From NCBI RefSeq assembly GCF_001641285.1, contig NZ_CP014841.1:2356001-2420000 (forward strand): a stretch of DNA of 64,000 bases, written 5' to 3'. The translations under genes were made by a program, and so were the position numbers. This DNA is from Dyella thiooxydans (GTDB taxonomy: Bacteria > Pseudomonadota > Gammaproteobacteria > Xanthomonadales > Rhodanobacteraceae). Under the pieces are notes generated by a model. That model was not told the DNA's origin, ran no database searches, and worked only from the letters and a program-made list of their open reading frames with translations. Below are positions 10,681-20,672 of this stretch, piece by piece. Numbering within the stretch: position 1 is the first letter of the stretch; every line of letters begins with the position of its first letter.

Positions 10681-12445
10681 GCTCGGCGTGATCGGCAACG
10701 GTACCGTCGCCGCCCTGATCGATCGACGCGGGAGCATCGTCTGGTCCTGCCTGCCTACGTTCGATGCCGACCCGGCCTTCTGTGCCCTGCTCTCGCCTCG
10801 CGGCGGCGGCGGCGACTGGGGCATCGAACTGCTCGACCTGGCCTGCAGCGGGCAGCAGTACGACCCGAATACCGCCGTGCTGATCACCCGCCTGCACGAC
10901 CACCATGGCGGCGCCATCGAGATTACCGATTTCGCACCCCGCTACCGTACCCACGGGCGGATGTTCCATCCGGTCATGCTGGTGCGGCGTGTGCGTCCAT
11001 TGCACGGCTCGCCGCGCGTGCGCGTGCTGATGCGCCCGCGGAATCGCTATGGCGCCGAGGTACCGCAGGCCACCGGCGGCAGCAATCACCTGCGCTACCG
11101 GCTGGCCGACACTACCCTGCGACTGACCAGCGACGTGCCGGTGCCGATGATCGAGCGAGCCCTGCCGTTCGGGCTCGACCGGGCGGCACACTTCGTGTTC
11201 GGTCCCGACGAGACCCTGCACGACAGTCCGGCCGATTTCGTGTCGCTGGCCCTGAAGCGCACGCGCGAGTACTGGTTGGACTGGGTGCGCTACCTGTCGA
11301 TCCCCTATGAGTGGCAGGACGCGGTGATCCGCGCCGCGATCACGCTCAAGCTGTGCCAGTACGAAGCCACCGGTGCCATCGTCGCCGCACTCACCACCTC
11401 GATTCCCGAAGCGCCCGGCACCGAACGCAACTGGGACTACCGCTACTGCTGGCTGCGCGATGCCGCCTTCACCGTGCGTGCGCTCAACCGGCTCGGCGCC
11501 ACCCGTACGATGGAGAACTACATCCGCTACGTGTTCAACCTGATCGCCACCGACCGCGACGACGAGGTGGGGCCCGTGTTCGGCATCACCTTCGAACGCG
11601 AGCTGCATGAGCGGATCGAGCCGCACCTGGCCGGCTATCGCGGCATGGGGCCGGTGCGGGTCGGCAACGACGCCTGGCGTCAGCGCCAGAACGACGTCTA
11701 CGGCTCGGTGGTGCTGGCCTCGGCACAACTGTTCTTCGACCGGCGCATCGAGCAGAGGGGTGACACCCGCACGTTCGAGCGCCTGGAGCGCATGGGACAG
11801 CTGGCGGTGCGCATGGCCGAGGAACCGGACGCCGGACTGTGGGAATTCCGCGGCCGCGCCGCCGTACACACCTATTCCGCGGCGATGTGCTGGGCGGCCT
11901 GCGACCGGCTCGCCCACATCGCCACCGAGCTGGGCCTGGACGACCGCGCCCGCCATTGGCACGACCATGCCGTGGCCTTGCGCGAACGCATCCTGGCACG
12001 CAGCTGGAACGAGCGCCTGGGCCATTTCGTCGATGCCTTCGACGGTGAACATCTCGACGCCAGCCTGCTGCTGCTCGCCGACATCGGCTTCGTCGATCCG
12101 ATGGATCCGCGCTTCGTGGCGACGGTCGACGCAATCGGCGCGGCGCTCGGGCGGGGCGACTACTTGTTCCGCTACATCGCACCGGACGACTTCGGCACAC
12201 CGGAGACCAGCTTCACCATCTGCACCTTCTGGTACATCGAGGCGCTCGCCGCGACCGGTCGCCGGCAACGCGCGCGGGAGATGTTCGAACTGCTGCTGGC
12301 ACGCCGCAACCCGCTCGGCCTGCTCTCGGAGGATCTGGCGCCGGCATCGGGCGAGCACTGGGGCAATTTTCCGCAGACCTATTCGATGGTCGGCCTGATC
12401 CAGGCGGCGATGCGCCTGTCCCGTCGCTGGGAGGATGCACTGTGA
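10640..12445 (+). CDS. GH15 glycoside hydrolase (glucoamylase/trehalase type)
   Basis: A 601-residue cytoplasmic GH15 enzyme with no signal peptide. It has the N-terminal beta-sandwich typical of bacterial GH15 (VIGNGTVAALIDRRGSIVW). The (alpha/alpha)6 barrel includes ERNWDYRYCWLRDAAF, the probable catalytic acid in LWEFRG (Glu402) and the probable base in GEHWGNFPQ (Glu572). AAGGAG nine bases before the ATG at 10640 supports the start inside otsB. It sits between otsB and otsA with overlaps on both sides. In such operons the enzyme may hydrolyse trehalose or malto-oligosaccharides; mycobacterial GH15 trehalases and glucoamylases cannot be separated by eye. Confidence 0.92.
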   Translation: MPSDPKETPPAHLELGVIGNGTVAALIDRRGSIVWSCLPTFDADPAFCALLSPRGGGGDWGIELLDLACSGQQYDPNTAVLITRLHDHHGGAIEITDFAPRYRTHGRMFHPVMLVRRVRPLHGSPRVRVLMRPRNRYGAEVPQATGGSNHLRYRLADTTLRLTSDVPVPMIERALPFGLDRAAHFVFGPDETLHDSPADFVSLALKRTREYWLDWVRYLSIPYEWQDAVIRAAITLKLCQYEATGAIVAALTTSIPEAPGTERNWDYRYCWLRDAAFTVRALNRLGATRTMENYIRYVFNLIATDRDDEVGPVFGITFERELHERIEPHLAGYRGMGPVRVGNDAWRQRQNDVYGSVVLASAQLFFDRRIEQRGDTRTFERLERMGQLAVRMAEEPDAGLWEFRGRAAVHTYSAAMCWAACDRLAHIATELGLDDRARHWHDHAVALRERILARSWNERLGHFVDAFDGEHLDASLLLLADIGFVDPMDPRFVATVDAIGAALGRGDYLFRYIAPDDFGTPETSFTICTFWYIEALAATGRRQRAREMFELLLARRNPLGLLSEDLAPASGEHWGNFPQTYSMVGLIQAAMRLSRRWEDAL

Positions 12446-13821
12446 CCGGCGCCAAGGCCCAGGGGCGACTGGTCGTGGTCTCCAACCGGGTCGCGCTGCC
12501 GAAACAGACCGCCACCGGCGGCCTCGCCTCGGCGATGCGTGCGGCGATGCGCGAGCGCGGCGGTCTGTGGTTCGGCTGGAGCGGCAAGATCGGCAGCGAC
12601 ACCGGCCGCCTGCGCCGCGTGCGCGACGACACGGTGGAATACGTCACCCTGGACCTGTCCCGCCTCGACCACGACCAGTTCTATGCCGGCTTCGCCAACC
12701 GCGCGCTGTGGCCGCTGCTGCATTACCGCCCCGACCTGGTCGACTACCGGCGCGAGCAACTGGAGGGATACCTGCGGGTGAATGCGTTGTTCGCCGACCA
12801 TCTCGTGCAGATGCTCGAACCGGACGACGTGATCTGGGTCCACGACTACCACCTGATCCCGCTGGCCGCCCGGCTGCGCGCCCGTGGGGTGAAGAACCGC
12901 ATCGGCTTCTTCCTGCACACCCCGCTGCCCGCGGCGGCGCTGCTGATCGGACTGCCGCGCCACCAGGCGCTGTTCGAGACGCTGTCCGCCTATGACCTGG
13001 TCGGCCTGCACACCGCGCGCGACCTGCGCGCGCTGGAGGACTACTTCCTGCACGAGATCGGCGGCGCCATGCGCCCCGGCGGGCGTCTGCGCGGACCGGA
13101 CGGGCGCAGTTTCCGCGCGGCGGTGTTCCCGATCAGCATCGATACCGCCCAGGTCGTGCAGAGCGCTCGCGAGGCAACCCACCTGGACGAAATCGCCCAG
13201 CTCGAGACCAGCCTGCAGGATCGCGCGCTGATCATCGGCGTGGACCGGCTGGACTACTCCAAGGGCCTGCCCGAGCGCTTCCGCGCCTATGACCACCTGC
13301 TCGAGCACCGTCCCGACCTGCATCGACGGATCAGCTTCCTGCAGATCGCACCGCCGTCGCGCGGCAGCGTGCCGGAGTACCGCCAGATCCGCCGCGAGCT
13401 CGAGCGCCTGGCGGGGCACATCAACGGCAAATACGCCGCGCCGGACTGGGTGCCGATCCGCTATGTCAACCAGTCCTTCCCGCATTCCCTGCTCACGGGC
13501 TACTACCGCACCGCCCGGGTGGCGCTGATCACCCCGTTGCGCGACGGCATGAACCTGGTGGCCAAGGAATACGTCGCCTGCCAGGACCCGAAGAATCCCG
13601 GCGTGCTGGTGCTCTCCCGTTTCGCCGGTGCGGCGGCCGAACTGGGCGATGCGCTGCTGGTGAACCCGGCCGATCCGGCCGAGCTGGCCGACGCGCTGGG
13701 GCGCGCACTCACCATGCCCTTGCGCGAGCGGCGCCAACGCTGGCGGGCGATGATGGACGTGCTGGAGAAGCAGGATATCGACGCCTGGTCGAAAGCCTTC
13801 CTCGAACGCCTGACCAGCTGA
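12442..13821 (+). CDS. otsA: Alpha,alpha-trehalose-phosphate synthase (UDP-forming)
   Basis: A 459-residue GT20 glycosyltransferase that joins UDP-glucose and glucose-6-phosphate into trehalose-6-phosphate. Recognisable blocks are LVVVSNRVALP at the N-terminus, WVHDYHLIPLAA, RLDYSKGLPERFRAY (phosphate-binding Arg/Lys) and LRDGMNLVAKEYVAC. It starts at GTG 12442 with GGGAGG seven bases upstream and a 4-base GTGA overlap with the GH15 stop, a strong sign of translational coupling. The gene ends three bases from the convergent pgeF stop, leaving no room for a terminator between them. Confidence 0.96.
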   Translation: MTGAKAQGRLVVVSNRVALPKQTATGGLASAMRAAMRERGGLWFGWSGKIGSDTGRLRRVRDDTVEYVTLDLSRLDHDQFYAGFANRALWPLLHYRPDLVDYRREQLEGYLRVNALFADHLVQMLEPDDVIWVHDYHLIPLAARLRARGVKNRIGFFLHTPLPAAALLIGLPRHQALFETLSAYDLVGLHTARDLRALEDYFLHEIGGAMRPGGRLRGPDGRSFRAAVFPISIDTAQVVQSAREATHLDEIAQLETSLQDRALIIGVDRLDYSKGLPERFRAYDHLLEHRPDLHRRISFLQIAPPSRGSVPEYRQIRRELERLAGHINGKYAAPDWVPIRYVNQSFPHSLLTGYYRTARVALITPLRDGMNLVAKEYVACQDPKNPGVLVLSRFAGAAAELGDALLVNPADPAELADALGRALTMPLRERRQRWRAMMDVLEKQDIDAWSKAFLERLTS

Positions 13822-13824
13822 GGC

Positions 13825-14601
13825 TCAGGCCTGGTCCAGCCAGATCAGCGAGGCGAAGCGCCCGCTGCGGGCGCCGTCGCGGCGGTACGAGTAGAAGCGC
13901 GCATCGGCGAACGTGTCGAAGCCGCCACCATCGATGCGACCGACCCCGACGGCCTGCAGGGTGCGCCGCGCCAGGCCGGCCAGGTCGCACAACCAGTGGC
14001 CCGGGCGCGTCGGCGCAAAGCAGCTGACGCAATCCGCATCGCGGGCCAGGAAGGTCTCGCGGACTTCCTGGCCGATTTCGTAGCTCGGGGCGCCGATGCA
14101 GGGCCCGAGCCACGCGACGACCCGGGCAGGAGGCACGCCCATCGCCGCCACCGTCCGCTCCAGCACCCCGGCAGCCAGCCCGCGCCAGCCGGCGTGGGCG
14201 GCGCCGACCACTTCGCCGGCGAGGTCGCAGAACAGCACCGGAAGGCAGTCGGCGGTGAGGATCGCCAGCGAGCGCCCCGGCTCGCGGGTCACCGCCGCAT
14301 CGGCGACCGGCTCGCCGGATACGGACGCGGCGCCGACCAAAGCCACTTCGCAGCCGTGCACCTGCTGCAACCAGCATGGGGCCGACGGTAGCGCCAGGGT
14401 GACCGCAACCGCCGCCCGGTTGCCCAGGACGACCTCGGGCGCGTCACCGCTGCGCAAGCCGAGGTTGCAACGGTCGAAGGGAGGCTCGGAGCTTCCCGGA
14501 CCTTGTCGGGTGGTCACCGCGGCACGCACCCGCGCGGGTACCGACCAGCCGGGCACCACCCAGTCGGAGCCCAGGGCCCGCGGGCGATCAGAAGTCGTCA
14601 T
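13825..14601 (-). CDS. pgeF: Peptidoglycan editing factor PgeF / polyphenol oxidase family (YfiH, DUF152)
   Basis: A 258-residue protein of the YfiH/DUF152 family. The metal-site motifs are present in order: [26 protein letters not shown] and WLGPCIG, with Cys and His as expected. E. coli PgeF is a cytoplasmic amidase that removes L-Ser misincorporated into peptidoglycan precursors; other members have been reported as laccase-like or purine-nucleoside-processing enzymes. It overlaps the upstream rluD by 14 bases, the same rluD-pgeF order as E. coli, so the two are probably one transcript. Confidence 0.92.
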   Translation of the reverse strand: MTTSDRPRALGSDWVVPGWSVPARVRAAVTTRQGPGSSEPPFDRCNLGLRSGDAPEVVLGNRAAVAVTLALPSAPCWLQQVHGCEVALVGAASVSGEPVADAAVTREPGRSLAILTADCLPVLFCDLAGEVVGAAHAGWRGLAAGVLERTVAAMGVPPARVVAWLGPCIGAPSYEIGQEVRETFLARDADCVSCFAPTRPGHWLCDLAGLARRTLQAVGVGRIDGGGFDTFADARFYSYRRDGARSGRFASLIWLDQA

Positions 14602-15568
14602 CGACCGGTCCGCGCTCGGCGAAATCCTGCCGCAGGGCGCCGATCAGCGCCTCGAAATCGGCCGGACGCGGCGCCGCGAACGCCAAAGCCTCGCCGGTGG
14701 CCGGATGCACGAACGCCAGCCGCTCGGCATGCAGGGCCTGTCGCCGGAAGCCGCGCAGCGCGAAGACGAGTGCGTCGGAGGCACCCTTCGGCAGGCGCAG
14801 GCCGCCGCCGTAGAGCGGATCGCCGACCAGCGGATGATGGATGTACGCCATGTGCACGCGGATCTGGTGAGTGCGGCCGGTTTCCAGGTTGCACTGGATC
14901 AGGGTGTGGGCGCGGAAGCGCTCGCGCAGGCGGTAATGGGTGACCGCGCGCTTGCCGTCCTCTTCGTCTCGCACGGCCTGGCGCAGGCGGTCGCCGAGAT
15001 GACGGCCGATCGGCGCGTCGACCGTGCCGCCGGCAACCAGGGTACCCAGCACCACCGCCTCGTACTGCCGCTCGACGTCGTGGCGGGACAGCATGTCCAC
15101 CAGCGCGGTATGCGTGGCCAGCGTCCTGGCCACCACCATCAACCCCGAGGTGTCCTTGTCGAGTCGATGAACGATGCCGCCCCGCGGCAGCTCGGCCAGT
15201 GCCGGGTCGTGGTGCAGCAGCGCGTTCAGCAGCGTGCCGGTCGGATTGCCCGCGCCGGGATGCACCACCAGCCCGGCCGGCTTGTTCAGCACCAGCAGAT
15301 GCTCGTCCTCGTGGACGATGTCCAGCGCGATCGCCTCCGGCGCGGAACTGACCTCGACCTCGAGTTCGGCCTCCAGACGAACCTTCTCGCCGCCCTTGAG
15401 CAGCTGCCGCGGCGGCGCCTTGGCGCCGTCCAGGGTGGCTGCACCTGCCTTGATCCAGCCCGCCAGGCGGGAGCGGGAGTAGTCGGGGAACATCTCGGCC
15501 AGCGTCTGGTCGAACCTCCGACCTGCAGCAGCCAGCGGGACCACGGCCTCGTGGCGGATCAGGGTCAT
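14588..15568 (-). CDS. rluD: 23S rRNA pseudouridine synthase RluD
   Basis: A 326-residue RluA/RluD-family pseudouridine synthase. The S4 RNA-binding domain is near residues 17-75 and the catalytic domain has [18 protein letters not shown] with catalytic Asp137. In E. coli RluD modifies three uridines in helix 69 of 23S rRNA. Downstream blocks [20 protein letters not shown] and [13 protein letters not shown] are the usual RluD C-terminal motifs. It is divergent from bamD across a 71-bp gap, exactly as in E. coli (yfiO-rluD-yfiH), which strengthens the name. Confidence 0.95.
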   Translation of the reverse strand: MTLIRHEAVVPLAAAGRRFDQTLAEMFPDYSRSRLAGWIKAGAATLDGAKAPPRQLLKGGEKVRLEAELEVEVSSAPEAIALDIVHEDEHLLVLNKPAGLVVHPGAGNPTGTLLNALLHHDPALAELPRGGIVHRLDKDTSGLMVVARTLATHTALVDMLSRHDVERQYEAVVLGTLVAGGTVDAPIGRHLGDRLRQAVRDEEDGKRAVTHYRLRERFRAHTLIQCNLETGRTHQIRVHMAYIHHPLVGDPLYGGGLRLPKGASDALVFALRGFRRQALHAERLAFVHPATGEALAFAAPRPADFEALIGALRQDFAERGPVDDDF

Positions 15569-15639
15569 GCCCGCCCCCGCGAGGTCCGGCCGGTTTCGGC
15601 TATCATGCCTTTTCGATCAAACATCTGAATTCCTTGCCC

Positions 15640-16464
15640 ATGCGCCTTTCCAAACTGCTCGTCGTGTTCGGTGTCACCCTCACGATGAGCGCCTGCTCGC
15701 TGTTCCACGGCAAGCGAGCCACTATCGACACGATGCCGCTGCCGCAGCTGTACGCAAAAGCGCACGGCGACCTGGAGAACAGCGACTACGCCGCGGCGGC
15801 GAAAGCTTATCAGCGTCTGATCGCGCGCTTTCCCTCCGGCGAGTACAACGAGCAGGCGCAGCTGGAACTGGCCTACGCGCAATACAAGGACAACCAGCCC
15901 GACGACGCGTATTCGACGATCAACCGCTTCATCAAGACGTATCCGACCAACAAGCACGTCGACTACGCCTATTACCTTCGCGGCCTGGTCAACTTCGGCC
16001 GCACCTCGGGCATCATCGAGCGCTACATCTCGCGCTCCGGCGCCGAGAGCCGCCGCGACCAGGGCTACAACCTGAAATCGTTCGACGATTTCACCGAGCT
16101 GACCCGCCGCTTTCCGGACAGCGCCTACGCCGCGGATGCCCGCCAGCGCATGATCTACCTGCGCAACGTGCTGGCCCAGTACGAGATCAACGTCGCCGAG
16201 TTCTACCTGCGCAACAAGGCCTACATCGCCTCGGCCGACCGCGCCCAGTACGTGGTGGAGCACTACCAGCAGGCGCCGCAGGTCGGCGACGCGCTGGCGA
16301 TCCTTTCGCGCAGCTACCTGGCGCTGGACCAGAAGAAGCAGGCCGACGAGGTGCGCAAGGTGCTGGCGCTGAACTATCCGGACCACCCGTACCTGACCGA
16401 CCCGAAGTGGCCGCACGCGCCGTCCACGCTGCGCAAGATGGTGCCGTTCTCCGGCCACCACTGA
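15640..16464 (+). CDS. bamD: Outer membrane assembly lipoprotein BamD
   Basis: A 274-residue lipoprotein subunit of the BAM complex that inserts beta-barrel proteins into the outer membrane. The lipobox TMSAC places the lipidated Cys at residue 19. TPR-like repeats follow (ALYAKAHGDLENSDYAAA-type helices, then AYQRLIARFPSGEYNEQAQ and related). The frame can be extended two codons to a TTG at 15634, but the ATG at 15640 gives a normal lipoprotein signal. It is divergent from rluD and followed by an intrinsic terminator, so it is probably monocistronic. Confidence 0.95.
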   Translation: MRLSKLLVVFGVTLTMSACSLFHGKRATIDTMPLPQLYAKAHGDLENSDYAAAAKAYQRLIARFPSGEYNEQAQLELAYAQYKDNQPDDAYSTINRFIKTYPTNKHVDYAYYLRGLVNFGRTSGIIERYISRSGAESRRDQGYNLKSFDDFTELTRRFPDSAYAADARQRMIYLRNVLAQYEINVAEFYLRNKAYIASADRAQYVVEHYQQAPQVGDALAILSRSYLALDQKKQADEVRKVLALNYPDHPYLTDPKWPHAPSTLRKMVPFSGHH

Positions 16465-16490
16465 CCGACGGGTCATCGAGGACCAGAAAG

Positions 16491-16516
16491 GCCGGCGAGC
16501 AATCGCCGGCTTTTTT
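16491..16516 (+). terminator. Intrinsic terminator of bamD
   Basis: Stem GCCGGCGA (16491-16498) pairs with 16503-16510 around a 4-base loop and is followed by six T residues (16511-16516). Confidence 0.93.
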
Positions 16517-16604
16517 GTGCCCGCGGGCGATGGCGGTGCGGGTCGCTCCGGCTCGCGGCGGGCTCGCCCGGGGCGAAGGCCCGCCGCCGGGAAACGGGCA
16601 AACA

Positions 16605-16631
16605 AAAAGGCCGCGCGATGCGCGGCCTTTT
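16605..16631 (-). terminator. Intrinsic terminator of sucCD
   Basis: A 12-bp stem (16605-16616 with 16620-16631) and 3-base loop. Read on the minus strand it ends in a T run, 27 bases beyond the sucD stop. It can also act on the plus strand. Confidence 0.88.
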
Positions 16632-16657
16632 CGCGTCGGTGCCCGTGGGCGACCGGC

Positions 16658-17530
16658 TTACTTCATCAGCTTGGCCAGGGTCTTGCCCAGGTCGGCCGGG
16701 GACTTCACCGTGGTGACGCCCGCCTTCTCCAGCGCGGCGAACTTGGCTTCCGCCGTGCCCTTGCCGCCGGAGATGATCGCACCGGCGTGGCCCATGCGCT
16801 TGCCGGCCGGGGCCGAGGCACCGGCGATGAACGACACCACCGGCTTGGTCACGTACTCGGCGATGAACTCGGCCGCGTCTTCCTCGGCCGAACCGCCGAT
16901 CTCGCCGACCATGATGATGCCCTCGGTCTGCGGATCGTCCTGGAACAGCTTCAGGCAGTCGATGAAGTTCAGGCCGTTGATCGGGTCACCACCGATGCCG
17001 ATGCAGGTCGACTGGCCCAGGCCTTCGTTGGTGGTCTGGAACACCGCTTCATAGGTCAGGGTGCCCGAGCGTGACACGATACCGACCTTGCCCGGCTTGT
17101 GGATGTGGCCCGGCATGATGCCGATCTTGCACTCGCCCGGAGTGATGATGCCGGGGCAGTTCGGCCCGATCAGCACGGTTTCCGGATGCTGCGCCAGCAC
17201 GTTCTTCACGCGCAGCATGTCCAGCACCGGGATGCCCTCGGTGATCGCCACGATCACGCGGATACCGGCGTCGATCGCTTCCAGGATCGAGTCGGCCGCG
17301 AACGGCGGCGGCACGAAGATCACCGACGCGTCGGCGCCGGTCTCGTTGACGGCTTCGTCGACCGAGTTGAAGACCGGCAGGCCGATGTGCTCGGAACCGC
17401 CCTTGCCCGGGGTCACGCCGCCGACGACCTGGGTGCCGTAGTCCAACGCCTGCTGCGCGTGGAAGGTGCCCTGCTGGCCGGTGAAGCCCTGCACCAGGAC
17501 CTTGGTGTTCTTGTTGACGAGAACGCTCAT
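16658..17530 (-). CDS. sucD: Succinyl-CoA synthetase (ADP-forming) subunit alpha
   Basis: A 290-residue subunit that binds CoA and carries the phosphohistidine. The CoA-binding Rossmann region is [15 protein letters not shown], and the [10 protein letters not shown] motif places the phosphorylated His at residue 248. Length matches E. coli SucD. Together with SucC it converts succinyl-CoA and ADP to succinate and ATP in the TCA cycle. It starts at ATG 17530, 14 bases after sucC, in the same transcript. The frame extends far upstream in sucC sequence but that is a shadow. Confidence 0.97.
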   Translation of the reverse strand: MSVLVNKNTKVLVQGFTGQQGTFHAQQALDYGTQVVGGVTPGKGGSEHIGLPVFNSVDEAVNETGADASVIFVPPPFAADSILEAIDAGIRVIVAITEGIPVLDMLRVKNVLAQHPETVLIGPNCPGIITPGECKIGIMPGHIHKPGKVGIVSRSGTLTYEAVFQTTNEGLGQSTCIGIGGDPINGLNFIDCLKLFQDDPQTEGIIMVGEIGGSAEEDAAEFIAEYVTKPVVSFIAGASAPAGKRMGHAGAIISGGKGTAEAKFAALEKAGVTTVKSPADLGKTLAKLMK

Positions 17531-17544
17531 GTTTCGATTGCTCC

Positions 17545-18708
17545 TCAGGCCTTGGCCGCAGCCACGGCTTTCTGCGCCGCATCGTTGAGATCGTCGGCCG
17601 GCGTGATCGCCAGGCCGGAGTTGGCCAGCAGCTCGCGGCCCTGATCCACGTTGGTGCCCTGCAGGCGCACCACCACGGGGATGGTCAGGCCGACCTCCTT
17701 CACCGCGGCGATGATGCCCTCGGCGATCAGGTCGCAGCGCACGATGCCGCCGAAGATGTTGACCAGGATGGCCTTCACCTTGTCGGAGGACAGGATCAGC
17801 TTGAACGCCTCGGTGACGCGCTCCTTGGTGGCGCCGCCGCCGACGTCGAGGAAGTTGGCCGGCTCGCCGCCCGCCAGCTTGATCACGTCCATGGTGGCCA
17901 TGGCCAGGCCCGCGCCGTTGACCATGCAGCCGATGGTGCCGTCCATGGTCACGTAGTTGAGGTTGTGCTGCACGGCAGCGGCCTCGGCCGCGTCTTCCTG
18001 GGTCAGGTCGCGCATGGCGGCCAGGTCGGCGTGGCGGAACTCGGCGTTGTCGTCGGAATTGACCTTGCCGTCGAGCGCGGCGAGCGTGCCGTCGGCGAGG
18101 ATCGCCAGCGGGTTCAGCTCGACCAGCGACAGGTCCTTCTCGTTGAACAGCTTGTACAGGCCCAGCATGATCTTGGTCAGCTGGCCGACCTGCTTGGCGT
18201 TGAGGTCCATGGCGAAGCCGAGCTGGCGGCACTGGTACGGCTGCAGGCCCTCGACGAAGTCCACCACGATGGTGTGGATGTCTTCCGGGGTGTCCTTGGC
18301 CACCTGCTCGATGTCCACGCCACCGTGCTTGGAGGCGATGAACGAGACCGACTTGGAGTCGCGGTCGACCAGCACCGACAGGTACAGCTCCTTGGCGATG
18401 TCGGTGGCGTCGGTGACCAGCACCAGGTTCACCGGCAGCGCGCGGCCGGCGGACTGGTAGGTCTCCATCCTGGTGCCCAGCATGCCCTTGGCGGCAGCGC
18501 GGACGTCGTCGAGGCTGCGGCAGAACTTGACGCCGCCGGCCTTGCCGCGGCCACCCGCATGGATCTGCGCCTTGACCATCCACTGCGTGCCGCCGAGCGC
18601 CTTGGCGGCGTCGACAGCAGCATCGGGGGAATTGGCAACCTTGCCCGGCGGTACGGTGATGCCGTACTGCGCGAACAGCTCTTTGGCCTGGTACTCGTGG
18701 AAATTCAT
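17545..18708 (-). CDS. sucC: Succinyl-CoA synthetase (ADP-forming) subunit beta
   Basis: A 387-residue ATP-grasp subunit that binds the nucleotide and dimerises with SucD. The start [17 protein letters not shown] is canonical and preceded by GAGG. The ATP-grasp core ([17 protein letters not shown]) and the C-terminal power-helix domain ([16 protein letters not shown]) are intact. The longer frame to 18864 has no family similarity. The gene is divergent from pilS across a 308-bp gap, a neighbourhood seen in other Xanthomonadales. Confidence 0.97.
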   Translation of the reverse strand: MNFHEYQAKELFAQYGITVPPGKVANSPDAAVDAAKALGGTQWMVKAQIHAGGRGKAGGVKFCRSLDDVRAAAKGMLGTRMETYQSAGRALPVNLVLVTDATDIAKELYLSVLVDRDSKSVSFIASKHGGVDIEQVAKDTPEDIHTIVVDFVEGLQPYQCRQLGFAMDLNAKQVGQLTKIMLGLYKLFNEKDLSLVELNPLAILADGTLAALDGKVNSDDNAEFRHADLAAMRDLTQEDAAEAAAVQHNLNYVTMDGTIGCMVNGAGLAMATMDVIKLAGGEPANFLDVGGGATKERVTEAFKLILSSDKVKAILVNIFGGIVRCDLIAEGIIAAVKEVGLTIPVVVRLQGTNVDQGRELLANSGLAITPADDLNDAAQKAVAAAKA

Positions 18709-19016
18709 TCGATACCTCGAGTGAATGGGGGACGTGTCGGTTCCACGCCATGGCGGCGGCGGGGATCCGGGAGAGTCGCTTCGGCAGTGGAGGAGCCCTG
18801 CCGGCACATGCACAGCGCAGCCGTGGCATCCGGCCGGCGCGCCCGGGGCGCGGGGACCGGTCACCGCAAAACGGCGCGATATGGCCGGGCATTTTCGCAG
18901 GCGCGGGGCCGGATGGAAAGGGCAGGCCGTCGCGCGAGCACGCTGCGCGCGGCCCGGCAGGGCGTCTATACTCGCGCGCAGATGCCCAGAAACCCCGCCG
19001 CGGAGTGCACCCGCCC
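18709..19016. other. 308-bp divergent intergenic region between sucC and pilS
   Basis: A non-coding, GC-rich gap that should hold the promoters of both sucCD and pilS. A TATACT hexamer at 18967-18972 (5/6 match to the -10 consensus) lies 44 bases before the chosen pilS start, but I see no good -35 partner. No repeat, operator-like palindrome or small gene was found. Confidence 0.5.
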
Positions 19017-20672
19017 GTGTCCAGCCCCGCCCTGATGCCTTCGCCGGCCCCCCGCCGGGCCACCACGGCCACGCGACACGAGCTGTTCTTCCTCAATTAC
19101 TTCCGCCTGGCGCAGGCGGTGGTGTACGTGGCGCTGGCATTCGCCCCGGTCGACATGCGCTGGATCCGGCTGACCCACCCGGACCTGGCGCAGAGCGTGG
19201 TGATCGCCTACCTGCTCGCTGCCGTGGCCATCCTGCTGCTGACCCGCCGGCTCGCCGTGATCGCCCCGGTGACCGTATCGCTGACCCTGGTGGTCGACAT
19301 CGGCGTGGCGGTGATGGCGGTGATCGCCATGCACGACGCACGCATCGGCATCGCGATGATGCTGGCGGTGAACCTGAGCGCCGGCGCACTGGTGCTGCCG
19401 CTGCGGCTGTCGCTGTTCTTCGCCTCCCTGGCCACGCTGGGCATGCTGGGCCACACCACCCTGGAGACCTCGCCCAACACCCCCATCGACAGCCATGAGC
19501 TGCTCGAGGCCGCGCTGTTCGGCCTGGCCTATTTCGCCACCACCACGCTGTGCCACGTGCTGGGCCGGCAACTGCGCGCCACCGAGGCGCTGGCCGAGCA
19601 GCGCAGCATCGACCTGGCCAACCTGGCCCAGGTGAACGAGCTGATCATCCGCCGCATGAAGACCGGCGTGCTGCTGGTGGACGACGCCAACCACATCCAC
19701 CAGATGAACGAGTCCGGCTGGATGCTGCTGGGCAGCCCACCGGCCGACCAGCGCGACCTGGGCAAACTGGCGCCGGAGCTTTCGCGCCGGCTCTACCACT
19801 GGATGACCTCCGGCAAGCTGGACGAGACCGCCACCCAGCTGGCCGACGGCACGCCCGAGGTGGTGCCGCGCTTCACCCGCCTGGCACCGAACGACGATTC
19901 GCACGTGCTGATCTTCCTCGACGACACCTCGCTGGTGTCCCGCCGTGCCGAGGAGCTCACGCTCAGCTCGCTGGGCCGACTGTCGGCGTCGATCGCCCAC
20001 GAGATCCGCAACCCGCTGGCGGCGATCCGCTACTCCGCCCAGCTGCTGGCCGAGTCGCGCAACATGCCGCCGACCGACCAGCGCATGGTGGAGATCATCA
20101 ACAACCACTGCGTGCGGCTGAACGAGATCATCGAGAACATCCTGCAGTTGTCGCGGCGCGAGCGCTCGCGCCCGGAAACGCTGGACCTGGGCAACTGGGC
20201 CAATGCCTTCGTCGAGGAATATCGCCAGGGCAACGATCTCGGCGAGGACTCGCTGCGGGTGATCAACTCCAGCGCTCCCGTCGCCGCGGTGGCCGACCCG
20301 CAGCAGCTGCAGCAGGTGGTGTGGAACCTGGTGCAGAACGCCCTGCGCTATGGGCGCCTGCCGGGCGAGCCCGCCCGCGTCATGGTGGTGACCCGCCCGG
20401 GCGAGCACGGCGTGCCGATCCTGGAGGTGATCGATCGCGGCCCGGGCATCGCCCCGAAGGTGGCGGCGCAGATCTTCGAGCCGTTCTACACCACGCACGA
20501 GTACGGCACCGGCCTCGGCCTGTACCTGGCGCGGCAGATGACCGAGGCCAACCAGGCCTCGCTGGAATACGTTCGCGTGGCCGGCGGCGGCAGCTGCTTC
20601 CGCATCACGTTGACGCCCGCGCACGCGCGGCAGACCGGCGACCCGGCGATCGCCGACGAGAGCGTCAGGTAG
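19017..20672 (+). CDS. pilS: Type IV pilus two-component sensor kinase PilS
   Basis: A 551-residue membrane histidine kinase. About six hydrophobic segments lie in the first 190 residues ([16 protein letters not shown] onward). A PAS-like segment ([20 protein letters not shown]), the HisKA box [20 protein letters not shown] and a HATPase domain ([33 protein letters not shown]) follow. The order matches PilS, which controls pilin transcription through PilR. The GTG at 19017 has GGAG 11 bases upstream; the ATG at 19035 has none and is the alternative start. The gene ends overlapping the convergent lacI stop by 8 bases. Its partner pilR is 9.5 kb downstream, not adjacent. Confidence 0.9.
   Translation: MSSPALMPSPAPRRATTATRHELFFLNYFRLAQAVVYVALAFAPVDMRWIRLTHPDLAQSVVIAYLLAAVAILLLTRRLAVIAPVTVSLTLVVDIGVAVMAVIAMHDARIGIAMMLAVNLSAGALVLPLRLSLFFASLATLGMLGHTTLETSPNTPIDSHELLEAALFGLAYFATTTLCHVLGRQLRATEALAEQRSIDLANLAQVNELIIRRMKTGVLLVDDANHIHQMNESGWMLLGSPPADQRDLGKLAPELSRRLYHWMTSGKLDETATQLADGTPEVVPRFTRLAPNDDSHVLIFLDDTSLVSRRAEELTLSSLGRLSASIAHEIRNPLAAIRYSAQLLAESRNMPPTDQRMVEIINNHCVRLNEIIENILQLSRRERSRPETLDLGNWANAFVEEYRQGNDLGEDSLRVINSSAPVAAVADPQQLQQVVWNLVQNALRYGRLPGEPARVMVVTRPGEHGVPILEVIDRGPGIAPKVAAQIFEPFYTTHEYGTGLGLYLARQMTEANQASLEYVRVAGGGSCFRITLTPAHARQTGDPAIADESVR

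Noticed and set aside
18967-18972. TATACT as a definite pilS promoter
   Set aside because: No acceptable -35 hexamer at 16-18 bases, so I mention it only as part of the intergenic region.
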